64,000 bases of DNA from Belliella filtrata (GCF_022549775.1 NZ_JAKZGP010000009.1:1-64000), one strand, 5' to 3'; counted from the stretch's first letter, positions 17,273-28,339 are shown. Numbers and translations are program-made. The notes: generated by a model not told the origin, from the letters alone.

Positions 17273-18600
17273 TCATCTATATAACTCTTTCAAGCTCTCT
17301 ATGATTTGTTTATTGTTATAAATTAGCTCCTCAAAAACGGCCTGTTCTATGGTGCCAATATTTCTGATATCTTCCAATGGATTAGAAGTCAATAATATCA
17401 TCTCGGCATTTTTCCCTATTTCTATCGTCCCCAAAGTCGAATGCTCTCCAAAAACTTTGCTGCATTATATGTAGTTGATCTTAAAATTGTATAATTATCA
17501 ATCCCAATGGCAGACCAATATAACATTTCCACATAGATATTAAATCCAAGGGCTTGAAAATGGGTATCTGCATCTCCTCCTATCAGTAACAAACACCCAG
17601 CATCATATAAGCCCTTTAATATTTATTTCTTTGCTTCAAACGCACCCTGATTTTTCTCCATTGATGCTTTCATCACCTCAAGACCACCTAATTCATCAAT
17701 GTATGATTCGTAATCAGCTTCCCGTTTCTTTGTGATTTCTTCGGGCAAAAGCATATAGGTAAACCTTTCTTTATAGCCATTTGGATACAAAAGATTGAAT
17801 GTCTTAACATCCCAGTCCAATGTAGGATAATTGTAAACCTCATTGAGCTTAGTAATTTGTTTTGATTTCTCAATTTGATTATCGCTTTGCAACCAAAAAT
17901 AATCACCTAAATGCTCCACACTTCTAAATCCGCTATGAAGCACTTTATCCATATCCACCATATAACCCAGACCGAACTTTTGATATACAGGAAAGTGACC
18001 ACAAAAAATCACATCATTCAATTTCGTTGCCTCACTTAGGTTCTCAAATGTTTCTTCATTACCAAGACTAAGCAACTTTACAAATCCCTCCCCAGTTTCT
18101 TTCATTCCTTTCATTAAGCTATCTGCTTGACCAACTGTATACAAATTGTTTTTTCTGATCAAATGGCTAAAATGAATACTTGGCCTTAAAACTCCGTCTT
18201 CAGAATCAAATATTCTTTTGAGCTCATTTTGATCGATTACACTATTCATCACACGCAGATGAGTGACACCAGCTGCCTGATTATACTTCAAAAACTCTTC
18301 TACCCGATCCTTATCTGGAAGGTGCATATGCATATCTACCGAACCAGGCATCAAAAACTCCCCCTTTACCGCTATAACTTGCGTTTTACTATTCTTCTTA
18401 GGCTTCAGGTTTTTAAAATGATCTATGGCAATTATTTCATCTTCTTAGATTAGCACACTTCGAGAAGTCAACGCAGTATCACTGGTCATTGGTATCACGT
18501 TGAAATCTTTGAAAAGTACATTTTGAGTAAAACTATTGCAGGTAGTGGAAATGAAGCATAATACTACCAAAAGAATGAGTGGGGAGAATTTCAGTTTCAT
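17273..18600 (-). pseudogene. amidohydrolase family protein, disrupted
   Basis: The original gene starts at 18600 (MKLKFSPLILLVVLCFISTT, a signal peptide). It carries the metal-binding PGSVDMHMHLP, CGHFPV and EHLGDY segments and ends with GGDAD and IEIGKNAEMILL, as in imidazolonepropionase-like amidohydrolases. It is broken by an in-frame TAA at 18445-18447 (SVLI*EDEIIAIDHF), a second TAA at 17623-17625 (AKK*ILKGLYDAG) and a one-base loss near 17455. Repairing these gives about 442 codons ending at a TGA (17273). Three independent lesions mark it as a true pseudogene. The largest open piece is 17623-18354. Confidence 0.85.
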
Positions 18601-18704
18601 GGTAAAAGAATTAATTTTAAAGTCAAAGAATCAAAACAAATCAGTTTTAGCCATTATTTTAAAATACAGCTTGACCTCTTCAAAAATCAAAAAATAAATT
18701 CAAT

Positions 18705-18735
18705 AAAAAAGACTGGGGATTACCCAGCCTTTTTT
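18705..18735. terminator. ahcY terminator
   Basis: CTGGG / CCCAG stem with a 5-nt loop, flanked by A6 and T6. Oriented for the leftward ahcY; it may also act rightward. Confidence 0.85.
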
Positions 18736-18760
18736 ACCTCTAAAAATTTCAATTTATAAA

Positions 18761-20080
18761 TTAATACCTATAATACTCTGGCTTGTATGGTCCTTCTGGA
18801 GTCACACCAATATACTCTGCTTGCTCTTGACTCAAAGTATCAAGTTCAACCCCAAGCTTTGCAAGGTGAAGGGCAGCTACTTTTTCGTCTAGGTGCTTAG
18901 GAAGCACATAAACCCCAGGCTGATATTGATCAGTGTTCGTCCACAATTCAATTTGAGCCAAAGTTTGATTAGTAAATGAATTAGACATTACAAAAGAAGG
19001 GTGTCCTGTAGCACATCCTAAATTCACGAGCCTTCCTTCAGCCAATACAATAATTTCTTTTCCTTCAATGTTATAAAGATCCACTTGAGGCTTGATCACA
19101 TCTTTGGTACTTCCATAATTACCATTCAGCCAAGCCATGTCGATTTCATTATCGAAGTGTCCGATATTACAAACAATAGCTTTATCCTTCATGGCTCTAA
19201 AGTGCTCTTCAGAAATGATGTCTTTATTACCTGTCGCTGTCACGACGATATCAGCTTCTTTCACAGCATCCACCATTTTCTTCACTGCAAAACCGTCCAT
19301 TGCAGCTTGAAGCGCACAGATTGGATCGATCTCAGTCACTATAACTCTAGCACCAGCTCCTCTAAGTGATGCTGCTGAACCTTTCCCTACGTCTCCGTAA
19401 CCAGCAACTACAGCCACTTTTCCAGCCATCATCACATCTGTAGCTCTCCTGATAGCATCTACTAATGATTCTTTACAGCCATATTTGTTGTCAAATTTAG
19501 ACTTTGTTACAGAATCATTCACGTTGATTGCTGGCATAGGCAAAGTGCCATTTTTCATTCTTTCGTATAATCTATGTACACCAGTAGTGGTCTCTTCAGA
19601 CAAACCTTTGATTCCAGCTACCAATTCAGGGTATTGGTCAAGAACCATATTGGTCAAGTCTCCACCATCATCCAAGATCATGTTCAATGGCTTTCTATCT
19701 TCTCCAAAGAAAATGGTTTGCTCAATACACCAATCAAACTCTTGCTCGTTCAATCCTTTCCAGGCATACACAGAAATACCCGCTGCGGCAATTGCTGCTG
19801 CTGCATGATCTTGAGTGGAAAAAATGTTACAAGAAGACCAAGTCACTTCAGCTCCTAACGCTACTAGTGTCTCAATCAAAACAGCAGTTTGTATTGTCAT
19901 GTGAAGGCAGCCCGCTATTCTTGCTCCTTTCAAAGGTTGAGAAGCTCCAAACTCCTCTCTCAAGGACATCAAACCTGGCATTTCAGCTTCGGCCAATTTA
20001 ATTTCTTTTCGTCCCCACTCAGCGAGTGAAATATCTTTTACTTTATACTTTACGTATTTGTCGGATTTAATTTCAGACAT
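18761..20080 (-). CDS. ahcY: adenosylhomocysteinase (SAH hydrolase)
   Basis: 439 residues, full length. It hydrolyses S-adenosylhomocysteine to adenosine and homocysteine with tightly bound NAD, removing the product inhibitor of methyltransferases. The NAD-binding [15 protein letters not shown], the substrate-domain [13 protein letters not shown] and the conserved C-terminal KPEYYRY are all present. It is monocistronic with its own terminator. A TAGTTTTG -7-like element lies at 20123-20130 on the minus strand, but no matching -33 is seen. Confidence 0.97.
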   Translation of the reverse strand: MSEIKSDKYVKYKVKDISLAEWGRKEIKLAEAEMPGLMSLREEFGASQPLKGARIAGCLHMTIQTAVLIETLVALGAEVTWSSCNIFSTQDHAAAAIAAAGISVYAWKGLNEQEFDWCIEQTIFFGEDRKPLNMILDDGGDLTNMVLDQYPELVAGIKGLSEETTTGVHRLYERMKNGTLPMPAINVNDSVTKSKFDNKYGCKESLVDAIRRATDVMMAGKVAVVAGYGDVGKGSAASLRGAGARVIVTEIDPICALQAAMDGFAVKKMVDAVKEADIVVTATGNKDIISEEHFRAMKDKAIVCNIGHFDNEIDMAWLNGNYGSTKDVIKPQVDLYNIEGKEIIVLAEGRLVNLGCATGHPSFVMSNSFTNQTLAQIELWTNTDQYQPGVYVLPKHLDEKVAALHLAKLGVELDTLSQEQAEYIGVTPEGPYKPEYYRY

Positions 20081-20159
20081 GCTATTATATTGTTTATGAA
20101 TTAATTCGGATATTAAGAATTACAAAACTACAGCTTTTTGCACCAAATGTAAAATCTTA

Positions 20160-20918
20160 TTACTTAATGAACTTAACTTCTTTGAATGCATAAAAGTTTT
20201 GCACTCCTGATTCTTTCTCCATGATTAATTTCCCTTCTTCTGTGATACCAATGATTTGACCAATAAAATCTTCCCCATCTGAATACTTTGCCCAAGAATT
20301 CAACAAATACATGCTTTTCAAATACCTATCCTTCAATTCACTTAATTTCCCTCCTTTTAGTAAAACATAATTTTTTTCGATTTTATGGATTATTAGGCTA
20401 AAAATCTCTTTAAGATTTAATTCTTGCTTAGATAACCAAACCAAAGAAGTAGCTTGATCTAAATCGAAAAATTTTTGATTTACGTTTAACCCAATACCTA
20501 CTACTGCACTAGACACCTTCCCTTTTGAAATTACATTTTCAAATAAGATCCCGCCTACCTTATGTCCATTAGTGGTGTAAATATCATTGGGCCATTTCAC
20601 TAAAAGCTCCAAATTCAAACTAGCTAATGCCTCAACTATAGCCACTGAAATCATAATATTCAAATAAAACTGATCCATAGCATTCAAGAAAGTGGGCCTA
20701 AGAACCAAGGAAAACGTTAGGTTTTCATTTGGTTCACTTTTCCAGACATTACCTCTTTGACCTTTGCCGTGAGTTTGCTCACCTGCTATGACAATACTTC
20801 CTTCGGTCACTTTGCCAGACTTGAGCATATCCATGGCTAAATCATTGGTCGAGTGACAGACTGGCAGATAAATCACTTCTTTGCCCAGAAATAATGTATT
20901 GGCAAGGATTTTATACAT
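20160..20918 (-). CDS. birA: biotin--[acetyl-CoA-carboxylase] ligase
   Basis: 252 residues. It activates biotin to biotinyl-AMP and transfers it to the carrier lysine of acetyl-CoA carboxylase. The biotin loop GKGQRGNVW (51-59) and KWPNDIY (about 114-120) are visible. There is no N-terminal winged helix, so this is a monofunctional ligase, not a repressor. It is divergent from rsfS across about 90 nt. Confidence 0.94.
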   Translation of the reverse strand: MYKILANTLFLGKEVIYLPVCHSTNDLAMDMLKSGKVTEGSIVIAGEQTHGKGQRGNVWKSEPNENLTFSLVLRPTFLNAMDQFYLNIMISVAIVEALASLNLELLVKWPNDIYTTNGHKVGGILFENVISKGKVSSAVVGIGLNVNQKFFDLDQATSLVWLSKQELNLKEIFSLIIHKIEKNYVLLKGGKLSELKDRYLKSMYLLNSWAKYSDGEDFIGQIIGITEEGKLIMEKESGVQNFYAFKEVKFIK

Positions 20919-21008
20919 TTTTTATAGTTAATTTGTAAACCAATAAAGATATTTAACAAGGCTCTTTCAAGCCAACATTTGAGTATCTTGTAAATTTAAA
21001 CCAAAAAT

Positions 21009-21356
21009 ATGACAGCAGAAGAGCTGAGTAAAGTAATTGTGAAGGGGATGGAGGAGAAAAAAGCTTCCAAAATCGTGCTGATGGATCTTAGAGATGTTAA
21101 AAATTCAATGACAGATTTTTTTGTAATTTGTTCTGGTAATTCTGACACGCAAGTAGAAGCTATAGCTGATTCAATAGAAGAGTTCGTATTCAAATCCCAC
21201 AAGGAGAAACCTTGGAGAGTAGAGGGCAAAAACAACAATGAATGGGTACTAATTGACTTCACTAATGTCGTAGCACATGTCTTTCTTAAGGATCAAAGAG
21301 AATTCTTTGCATTAGAGGAATTGTGGGGTGATGCAGTAATTACCAGAATTGATTAA
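21009..21356 (+). CDS. rsfS: ribosome silencing factor RsfS
   Basis: 115 residues of the DUF143/Iojap family. It binds ribosomal protein uL14 and blocks subunit joining when nutrients are short. The core VLMDLRDVKNSMTDFFVICSG, PWRVEG and WVLIDFTNVVAHVF are typical. It lies 71 nt upstream of ftsH on the same strand, a pairing common in this phylum. Confidence 0.95.
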   Translation: MTAEELSKVIVKGMEEKKASKIVLMDLRDVKNSMTDFFVICSGNSDTQVEAIADSIEEFVFKSHKEKPWRVEGKNNNEWVLIDFTNVVAHVFLKDQREFFALEELWGDAVITRID

Positions 21357-21427
21357 GTGTTTTATTGAACTTTCTACTTCCAGATTCGTTTTAAAAAAAA
21401 TTATATAAAGGCAACAAATTCCTAGCG

Positions 21428-23473
21428 ATGAGCGAAAATAATAAAAGTAAAAAATTCATTCCAAAAACCCCACAGAAACCAAATGTACAACTTTGGTTGA
21501 TCATTACGGCTGTGATCGTGCTGATTGGTGTGACTTGGTTTCAAAAAAGCAATACAGTAATTAACATTACTAAGAGCAAGTTTGAAGATATATATTTGGC
21601 TAATGATGTATCAAAAGTGATGATCATCAGAAACCAAAACAGGGTCGATGTCACCTTGAAAGAATCAGCACTTGAAAATGAGCGATACAAAAGTGAACTA
21701 GAAGGTAAAAGTCCATTTTTCAATCCAACTGGACCACACTACTCTGTAGAGGTAGCAAGTGCTGAGAAGTTTGCTTCAGATTTTGAAGAACTCGAATCAA
21801 AAGTACCCGAGAATCAAAGGATAGGCTATAATGTCAAAAACGAAGAATCATGGGGAAGCTGGTTTACTAGTTTTGGTTTCATGATTTTGCTATTCGTACT
21901 TTTCTGGGTTATGATGAGAAGAATGGCTGGACCAAGTGGACCGGGCGGTCAAATTTTCAATGTTGGAAAATCAAGAGCGCAACTTTTTGATGCTGAAAAC
22001 AAAGTAAAAATCACATTTGATAATGTTGCTGGCCTTGATGAAGCCAAGGAGGAAATTCAAGAAATCGTAGAATTTTTGAAAAATCCAGGAAAATTCACCA
22101 AGCTTGGTGGTAAGATTCCAAAAGGCGCCCTTCTGGTAGGCCCTCCAGGAACTGGAAAAACACTCTTGGCAAAGGCTGTCGCTGGTGAAGCTGGAGTTCC
22201 ATTTTACACACTTTCTGGCTCTGATTTCGTAGAGATGTTCGTTGGTGTGGGAGCTGCTAGAGTAAGAGATTTGTTCAAGCAGGCCAAAGAAAAAGCACCG
22301 TGTATCATTTTCATTGATGAGATAGATGCTATCGGTAGATCTAGAGGTAAGGGACAAATGCCAGGCTCTAATGATGAAAGAGAAAACACACTGAATTCAC
22401 TTCTTGTAGAAATGGACGGGTTCGGTACAGATACGGGAGTAATCGTATTGGCTGCTACAAACAGGCCTGATGTACTTGATTCTGCATTGCTTCGTCCAGG
22501 ACGCTTTGATAGACAGATCAGTATAGACAAACCAGATATTGTAGGAAGAGAAGCGATTTTCAAAGTACATCTGAAGCCTATTAAAACAGTTACAGATGTC
22601 GATGCAAAAAAACTTGCAGCTCAAACGCCAGGTTTCGCAGGTGCTGAAATCGCCAACGTTTGTAATGAGGCAGCCCTTATCGCTGCAAGAAGAAACAAAG
22701 AAGCAGTAGATATGCAGGATTTCCAAGATGCGATAGACAGAGTCATCGGTGGATTGGAGAAGAAAAACAAAATTATCTCACCAGAGGAAAAGAAAATTGT
22801 AGCTTATCATGAAGCAGGTCATGCTGTAGCAGGGTGGTTTTTAGAGCATGCTGACCCTTTGGTAAAAGTAAGTATTGTCCCACGTGGAGTTGCTGCCTTA
22901 GGTTATGCTCAGTACCTTCCAAAAGAACAGTTTTTGTATCAAACAGAGCAATTGATCGATGAAATGTGTATGACCCTTGGAGGTCGTGCCGCTGAAGAGA
23001 TTGTATTTGGAAAAATCTCTACTGGTGCACTATCTGATCTAGAAAGAATTACCAAATTGGCTTATTCTATAGTCTCTATATATGGCATGAATGAAAAAAT
23101 AGGAAATGTTTCTTTCTACGATAGCAAGAGTTCTGAATATAGAATGTCTAAACCATATTCTGAAAAAACATCTGAAACTATAGATGAAGAAGTAAGAAAA
23201 CTAATAGGTTTTGCATACGAGAGGACAATCAAGTTACTTACTGAAAGAAAAAATGAATTAGAAATCCTTGCAAAGGAGCTACTAGAAAAAGAAATTCTTT
23301 TCCAAACGGATCTTGAAAAACTCATTGGTAAAAGACCTTTCGGAAAAGAAACAACTTATGAAGCCTTCACCAGAAAAATAGAGGCGAACGAAAAAGCAGC
23401 TGCAGAAAAAGCGGCTTTGGAAGCTGAAAAAACTGTAGAAGAGTCTTCTCAAGTTGGAGAAAATAAAGATTAA
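21428..23473 (+). CDS. ftsH: ATP-dependent zinc metalloprotease FtsH
   Basis: 681 residues. Two transmembrane helices (about 22-38 and 145-163) flank a periplasmic domain. The AAA+ module has Walker A GPPGTGKT (about 238-245), Walker [12 protein letters not shown] and the second-region-of-homology arginines. The M41 peptidase has zinc site HEAGH (461-465). It degrades unassembled membrane proteins and regulators at the inner membrane. The C-terminal tail is Ala/Glu/Lys-rich. It shares a probable unit with rsfS and ends at a strong hairpin. Confidence 0.97.
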   Translation: MSENNKSKKFIPKTPQKPNVQLWLIITAVIVLIGVTWFQKSNTVINITKSKFEDIYLANDVSKVMIIRNQNRVDVTLKESALENERYKSELEGKSPFFNPTGPHYSVEVASAEKFASDFEELESKVPENQRIGYNVKNEESWGSWFTSFGFMILLFVLFWVMMRRMAGPSGPGGQIFNVGKSRAQLFDAENKVKITFDNVAGLDEAKEEIQEIVEFLKNPGKFTKLGGKIPKGALLVGPPGTGKTLLAKAVAGEAGVPFYTLSGSDFVEMFVGVGAARVRDLFKQAKEKAPCIIFIDEIDAIGRSRGKGQMPGSNDERENTLNSLLVEMDGFGTDTGVIVLAATNRPDVLDSALLRPGRFDRQISIDKPDIVGREAIFKVHLKPIKTVTDVDAKKLAAQTPGFAGAEIANVCNEAALIAARRNKEAVDMQDFQDAIDRVIGGLEKKNKIISPEEKKIVAYHEAGHAVAGWFLEHADPLVKVSIVPRGVAALGYAQYLPKEQFLYQTEQLIDEMCMTLGGRAAEEIVFGKISTGALSDLERITKLAYSIVSIYGMNEKIGNVSFYDSKSSEYRMSKPYSEKTSETIDEEVRKLIGFAYERTIKLLTERKNELEILAKELLEKEILFQTDLEKLIGKRPFGKETTYEAFTRKIEANEKAAAEKAALEAEKTVEESSQVGENKD

Positions 23474-23528
23474 AAATACTTTCAAAAGTAACTAGCATTT
23501 ATAATATTCAAGCTTTGTCTTATATATT

Positions 23529-23568
23529 AAACAACAAAACCTGACCATTTGGTCAGGTTTTGTTGTTT
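23529..23568. terminator. ftsH terminator hairpin
   Basis: Perfect 18-bp stem (AAACAACAAAACCTGACC and its complement) around a 4-nt loop. The T-rich 3' arm supplies the release signal. It can also serve leftward. Confidence 0.85.
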
Positions 23569-23723
23569 AAAGCTATTAAAATAAATCAAGACTAGATCAA
23601 AGTCTACTCTAGAGGGAGCCCTGAGGTAATTTGGTATAAGCTTTACTTTTCACTTTTCAATATATGAGTATAGCAGCAACACATTGGAAGATGCAAAATC
23701 AACAAATAGAAACTACAAAGAAC

Positions 23724-24740
23724 TTACTTCTTGTCTCCTAACTTCCCCTTGTTCGAATCAGAGCTACTACCACCATCATTTCCAGCGATAGAAGATCTCA
23801 TATCAGTATCTGACTTGATATTTTCCATTCTATAATAATCCATCACACCCAATTTCCCTGATCTAAAAGCCTCAGCCAAAGCCTGAGGAACTTCAGCTTC
23901 GGCTTCGATTACCTTAGCCCTCATTTCTACTGATTTGGCTTTCATTTCTTGCTCTAATGCTACTGCCATAGCTCTACGCTCTTCCGCCTTTGCTTCAGCA
24001 ACTTTCAAATCCGCAGAAGCCTGATCGATTTGAAGCTTTGCACCGATGTTTGTTCCCACATCAATATCAGCAATATCGATAGACAAAATTTCAAAAGCTG
24101 TACCCGCATCCAACCCACGTTCCAACACAAGTTTAGATATCTTATCAGGATTTTCTAGTACGCTTTTATGATTTTGTGCAGATCCAATAGAGGTTACTAT
24201 ACCCTCTCCTACTCTTGCCAAAATCGTATCTTCTCCCGCTCCTCCTACAAGTTGTGCAATGTTCGCTCTTACGGTTACCCTAGCTTTAGCTATCAATTGA
24301 ATCCCATCAGCAGCTACAGCTGCAACATTTGGGGTGTTGATCACTTTTGGGTTTACCGATATTTGAACCGCCTCAAAAACATCTCTCCCTGCTAAATCAA
24401 TCGCTGTTGCCTGCTTGAAGCTCAAATTGATATTTGCTTTGTCAGCAGAGATCAATGCCCTAATCACGTTAGGCACATTTCCCCCAGCCAAATAGTGGGT
24501 TTCTAACTCATTGGTTGTCAAATCAAGACCTGCTTTAGTCGCTGTAATCAAAGAATTAACAATGATGCTTGGTGGAACCTTCCTGATTCTCATACCAATC
24601 AATTCTCCAATTCTAACCTTTACCCTAGCAAAAATCGCTGTGATCCAGAGGTTGACTGGCACAAAGTACAAGAAGACAAAAAGAAGGATCAGCGCGCCAA
24701 ATGCTGCAAATAAAATAATGGCCGAATTTGAATTTTCCAT
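23724..24740 (-). CDS. floA: flotillin-like protein FloA
   Basis: 338 residues of the YqfA/FloA family. An N-terminal hydrophobic hairpin (about 8-40) anchors it to the inner membrane, followed by an SPFH-like domain with [20 protein letters not shown] and a coiled Ala/Glu/Lys-rich segment (about 225-290). Flotillins organise membrane microdomains. The NfeD-like gene upstream ends 3 nt before its start, so the two are an operon, as in Bacillus. Confidence 0.94.
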   Translation of the reverse strand: MENSNSAIILFAAFGALILLFVFLYFVPVNLWITAIFARVKVRIGELIGMRIRKVPPSIIVNSLITATKAGLDLTTNELETHYLAGGNVPNVIRALISADKANINLSFKQATAIDLAGRDVFEAVQISVNPKVINTPNVAAVAADGIQLIAKARVTVRANIAQLVGGAGEDTILARVGEGIVTSIGSAQNHKSVLENPDKISKLVLERGLDAGTAFEILSIDIADIDVGTNIGAKLQIDQASADLKVAEAKAEERRAMAVALEQEMKAKSVEMRAKVIEAEAEVPQALAEAFRSGKLGVMDYYRMENIKSDTDMRSSIAGNDGGSSSDSNKGKLGDKK

Positions 24741-24743
24741 GTT

Positions 24744-25205
24744 TTAACTTTTTACAATGATAGTATTATGATCCAATTTAGTAATAATTAATTTTTGTCC
24801 CACAGAAACATAGCCTGAATCTGACTTTACTTCTAAAATTTTCTCTCCAAACGAAGCTTTACCAATTGGCCTCAAGTCCGAAATGGCTTTTCCTTCCATC
24901 CCTATTTCTAGTCCATCCATTCTTCCGTCAAAGCTTCGTCCTTCTACCGTATCGTGAAGAGCAAATTTAGTCCAGACTCCTGATTTAAATCCATAGATAA
25001 TTGCTCCTAAATTCAGTATAAAAGCCATGGAAAAAACCAACCATGCAACATTCGATTCCAAAACTGCAAATCCATAAACTACACCAACTGCCGAGATCGC
25101 AAATCCCATCACTCCTATAATGGTAGTACCTGGTATAAAGAAAATCTCAGTAAGGATCAATATCAAACCTATCCCCAAAAGTGTGAGTAAAACCATCCAA
25201 ATCAT
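24744..25205 (-). CDS. NfeD-like membrane protein
   Basis: 153 residues. Three or four hydrophobic segments in the first 75 residues are followed by a C-terminal OB-fold domain with the typical GxA.SDLRPIGKASF.G and V.VGQKLIITK pattern. NfeD proteins partner with flotillin/stomatin-type proteins. It lacks the long-form serine protease domain. First gene of a two-gene operon with floA. Confidence 0.88.
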   Translation of the reverse strand: MIWMVLLTLLGIGLILILTEIFFIPGTTIIGVMGFAISAVGVVYGFAVLESNVAWLVFSMAFILNLGAIIYGFKSGVWTKFALHDTVEGRSFDGRMDGLEIGMEGKAISDLRPIGKASFGEKILEVKSDSGYVSVGQKLIITKLDHNTIIVKS

Positions 25206-25411
25206 GAAATTTATTTTTTTAGCATTTATCAGTCCTTAAACTTATGAATTTCAATCATATAATCCTCAAAAATAATCGCATCATTTTAAATTTTAACTTA
25301 AGATCTATACCCTAAAAACTAATTTTTGGTTTACTGAAAATAATTATAGTTACAGCATATTTACATGTGGATTTTATAGATATATTCGTAGCAAAAATCC
25401 TATCCAAACTT

Positions 25412-25975
25412 ATGCAAAGAACAATACTCAAGTCAGTCCTCCTACTCAGTCTTACTGCTATTGGCATTTTCTTTCAATCTTTTTCTCAAGAATTAAAATT
25501 GCCACCTGAAGGGAAATCTCTAGTTTACTTTGTAAGATCAAATGCAACTGGAATGTTGATCAATTTCAAATTCTTTGACGGGGAAAAATATCTTGGAAAA
25601 TTCAACGGAGTTAAATATTTCACCTATGAATGTGAGCCTGGTGAACATCTCTTTTGGGCAGCATCAGAAAACAGATCCTTTATAGAAGCTAATCTACAAA
25701 GTGGGAAAACTTATATCATAGAAGTTAAGCCAACTTCGGGAGCAATGAAAGCGGGGGTAAAATTGGTACCAATTGCACCTGACAATACTAAGGCTTTGAA
25801 GTACATAAATAAATTGATTTCTAAGAAAGAACCAATTGATCTGGATGCAAGAGACTTTTCGGGTGAAGCTGAAGACCTTGACTTCTTTATCAAAAATGGC
25901 TTGAAAAAACACATGAACGACAAAACAAAAGACAAATCCATCACTAAACTAAATCCCGAACATGCACACAATTAA
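25412..25975 (+). CDS. secreted DUF2846-like protein
   Basis: About 187 residues from the ATG at 25412, which starts a signal peptide (MQRTILKSVLLLSLTAIGIF..FSQ). A GTG at 25367 would prepend 15 non-signal residues. After cleavage, LPPEGKSLVYFVRSN, GKFNGVKYFTYECEPGEHLF and FIEANLQSGKTYIIEV match the beta-sandwich DUF2846 pattern of unknown function. The last 14 nt overlap the next gene, so the two are coupled. Confidence 0.65.
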   Translation: MQRTILKSVLLLSLTAIGIFFQSFSQELKLPPEGKSLVYFVRSNATGMLINFKFFDGEKYLGKFNGVKYFTYECEPGEHLFWAASENRSFIEANLQSGKTYIIEVKPTSGAMKAGVKLVPIAPDNTKALKYINKLISKKEPIDLDARDFSGEAEDLDFFIKNGLKKHMNDKTKDKSITKLNPEHAHN

Positions 25976-26534
25976 CAAACTTAACAGTAAGCTAAAATCA
26001 GCTACTTTACTAATTGCCTTGCTATTGCTTGCAAACATTACATTGGCACAAAACCTAAGTTCGGCAAAAGGTTCAACTTCACTCGGAGTAGGTATAGGAC
26101 TCCCTTACGGCGGAATTGTGGGAGGAAAGCTAAGCCACAATGTTGAAGACAACTTTTCGATCTTTGGAGGTCTTGGATACAACTTTATAGGTGTTGGTTT
26201 CAATGCAGGATTGACATACACTGTACCGACAGAAAAGCTGACTGAACTCTATTTCACAGGTATGTACGGCTACAATGCAGTTATCAATATTGAAGGATTG
26301 CCCCAATATCAAAAAACCTACTACGGCCCAACTTTCGGATCTGGATTGAAATTTAATTCTAGACGAAAAGAAGGGGCTTATTGGGATCTAGGAATTTTGG
26401 TTCCATTTAGAGGGGCTAATTACAGAAATGATATGGACGATATAGAAAATAACCCCATGATCACTATTGAAAACAAGCCTTGGCCTGTGCAGTTTTACTT
26501 TGGCTATAATTTCACTATAGCTTCAAAAAAATAA
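25962..26534 (+). CDS. outer membrane beta-barrel protein
   Basis: 190 residues with a signal peptide (about 1-29, ending ITLAQ). The barrel strands are Gly/aromatic-rich (GVGIGLPYGGIVGG, FGGLGYNFIGVGFNAGL), and a terminal YFGYNFTIA lies close to the C-terminus. Small Bacteroidota barrel of unknown function. Its start overlaps the upstream DUF2846-like gene by 14 nt; both are probably delivered to the envelope together. Confidence 0.7.
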   Translation: MHTINKLNSKLKSATLLIALLLLANITLAQNLSSAKGSTSLGVGIGLPYGGIVGGKLSHNVEDNFSIFGGLGYNFIGVGFNAGLTYTVPTEKLTELYFTGMYGYNAVINIEGLPQYQKTYYGPTFGSGLKFNSRRKEGAYWDLGILVPFRGANYRNDMDDIENNPMITIENKPWPVQFYFGYNFTIASKK

Positions 26535-26538
26535 TCAA

Positions 26539-26580
26539 AATGTCCCAAAAGAATATCAAATACTTTTGGGACATTTTTTT
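26539..26580. terminator. bidirectional terminator, OMP / cysM
   Basis: AATGTCCCAAAAG / CTTTTGGGACATT 13-bp stem with an 11-nt loop and T6 beyond it on the plus strand. The left flank is A-rich, so it can stop cysM as well. Confidence 0.88.
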
Positions 26581-27459
26581 TTACCCAAATAATCCTGAAC
26601 TCAAATAGCGATCTCCACGATCACATGTAATACAAACAATAACGCCATGATCGAGCTCCTTAGACAGTTCAAGTGCTGCATGCAATGCTCCTCCACTACT
26701 CATCCCAGCTAAAATCCCCTCCTCTACCGCCATTCTTCGGGTCATAGATACAGCGGCTTCTTCGCTTACGTCCATGATCAAATCTACCCTAGATTCATCA
26801 TAGATTTTTGGCAAAAACTCAGGTGACCATCTTCTTATGCCTGGGATATTTGATCCTTCTGTTGGCTGTGTCCCCACTATCTGAATAGCTTTATTTTGCT
26901 CTTTGAGGTATTTCGACACACCCATGATTGTACCCGTGGTCCCCATAGCTGATACAAAGTGACTTATTTGCCCCTTTGTATCTCTCCATATTTCAGGCCC
27001 TGTTGTATGATAATGTGCCAAATAATTATCCTCGTTTGCAAACTGATTGAGCATATAATATCCGTCCTTAGCTACCAATTCTTCAGCCAAAGTCCTTGAA
27101 TATTCAATGGTCTTATCTGCTGGTGTCAAAATCACTTTGGCACCATAAGCTTCCATAGAAAGTATCCTTTCTCTTGTAGAATTGTCTGGCATCACCAAAG
27201 TCATCCCTACACCCAAAAGATTCGCCACCATAGCCAATGCGATACCCGTATTCCCACTAGTGGCTTCGATTAGTTTATCTCCTTGTTTGATATCCCCTCT
27301 TTCCAATGCGGACTTTATCATGTGAAAGGCAGCCCTGTCTTTTACACTTCCAGCTGGATTTTGCCCTTCTAGTTTACAAAAAATCTTCACATCTTCATTG
27401 TAAGAAATATGGGTAATTTCCACAAGTGGCGTGTTGCCAATCAATTCAAATAGTTTCAT
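26581..27459 (-). CDS. cysM: cysteine synthase (O-acetylserine sulfhydrylase, CysM type)
   Basis: 292 residues, PLP fold type II. It makes cysteine from O-acetylserine and sulfide (or thiosulfate). The PLP lysine is K40 in AGSVKDRAAF, the substrate loop is TSGNTGIAL, and the phosphate site is GTTGT. The compact length fits the CysM branch better than CysK. It lies 23 nt downstream of the serine acetyltransferase gene, giving both steps of cysteine synthesis in one unit. Confidence 0.92.
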   Translation of the reverse strand: MKLFELIGNTPLVEITHISYNEDVKIFCKLEGQNPAGSVKDRAAFHMIKSALERGDIKQGDKLIEATSGNTGIALAMVANLLGVGMTLVMPDNSTRERILSMEAYGAKVILTPADKTIEYSRTLAEELVAKDGYYMLNQFANEDNYLAHYHTTGPEIWRDTKGQISHFVSAMGTTGTIMGVSKYLKEQNKAIQIVGTQPTEGSNIPGIRRWSPEFLPKIYDESRVDLIMDVSEEAAVSMTRRMAVEEGILAGMSSGGALHAALELSKELDHGVIVCITCDRGDRYLSSGLFG

Positions 27460-27482
27460 GATAATAATTTTAAAGCTAGGCC

Positions 27483-28322
27483 TCAGCTTTCCTGGTCATT
27501 CTTAAACACATACATATCAGTCTGATTTTTCCCAGCATCATACATCTTTGCCTGATAGTAAATCTTACTGTTTGCTGGAATACTTTTGGTCAGCCACACA
27601 TTTCCTCCTATCACAGAATTTTTCCCAATTACCGTGTTTCCGCCTAGTATGGTCGCTCCTGAATAGATTACGACATTATCTTCGATGGTCGGGTGACGCT
27701 TGAGATCTGCATCTTCTTTGTGAACACTCAAAGCCCCCAAAGTCACTCCTTGATAAAGCTTGACATAATTCCCGATAACGGTAGTCTCACCTATTACGAG
27801 CCCTGTCCCGTGATCAATACAAAAATGGTGTCCAATACTTGCTCCTGGATGTATATCTATTCCTGTCTTACTGTGTGCATATTCCGTAATGATCCTTGGA
27901 ATCATCTTCACTCCCAAAAGGTATAATTCATGGGCAATCCTATAGGCAGCAATGGCATAAAAACCTGGATAACACCTAAGAATCTCAGCTCTAGATTTGG
28001 ATGCGGGATCACCTGCGAACATGGCATCTACGTCTTGATGTATCAAATCAAAAACACCAGAAAGTTGCTCAAAAAACAAATCACTCAATACCTCTCCATC
28101 TCCTTGATGCAGATGCTTGTTTTTTTGCAAAATATCCGCTAGTTGATTTTTGAGTACCAAAAGGTTTCCTTTTACATCTTCTTCATTTCGCAGAACTTCC
28201 AAAGTAAATTCTGGAAAAAGAAGACCTAGTAGCGAATCAAAAAAAGTCTGAATCAACTTGGGTGAAGGACATTCTGGGCAATCTTGATGCGATTTAAATA
28301 TTTTTTCTATTAATGATTTCAT
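27483..28322 (-). CDS. cysE: serine O-acetyltransferase
   Basis: 279 residues. An alpha-helical N-terminal domain is followed by a left-handed beta-helix of hexapeptide repeats. The active-site block HPGASIGHHFCIDHGTGLVIGE is split by the His pair, and VTLGALS and IGKNSVIGGNVW follow. It acetylates serine with acetyl-CoA, the rate-limiting step of cysteine synthesis. The EpsC/SAT-like form is typical of Bacteroidota. Co-transcribed with cysM. Confidence 0.93.
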   Translation of the reverse strand: MKSLIEKIFKSHQDCPECPSPKLIQTFFDSLLGLLFPEFTLEVLRNEEDVKGNLLVLKNQLADILQKNKHLHQGDGEVLSDLFFEQLSGVFDLIHQDVDAMFAGDPASKSRAEILRCYPGFYAIAAYRIAHELYLLGVKMIPRIITEYAHSKTGIDIHPGASIGHHFCIDHGTGLVIGETTVIGNYVKLYQGVTLGALSVHKEDADLKRHPTIEDNVVIYSGATILGGNTVIGKNSVIGGNVWLTKSIPANSKIYYQAKMYDAGKNQTDMYVFKNDQES

Positions 28323-28339
28323 CTTGGGGTGATTTCAAA

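Noticed and set aside
20081-20160. SAH riboswitch ahead of ahcY
   Set aside because: The spacer is about 80 nt and AT-rich without the required GC-rich pseudoknot.
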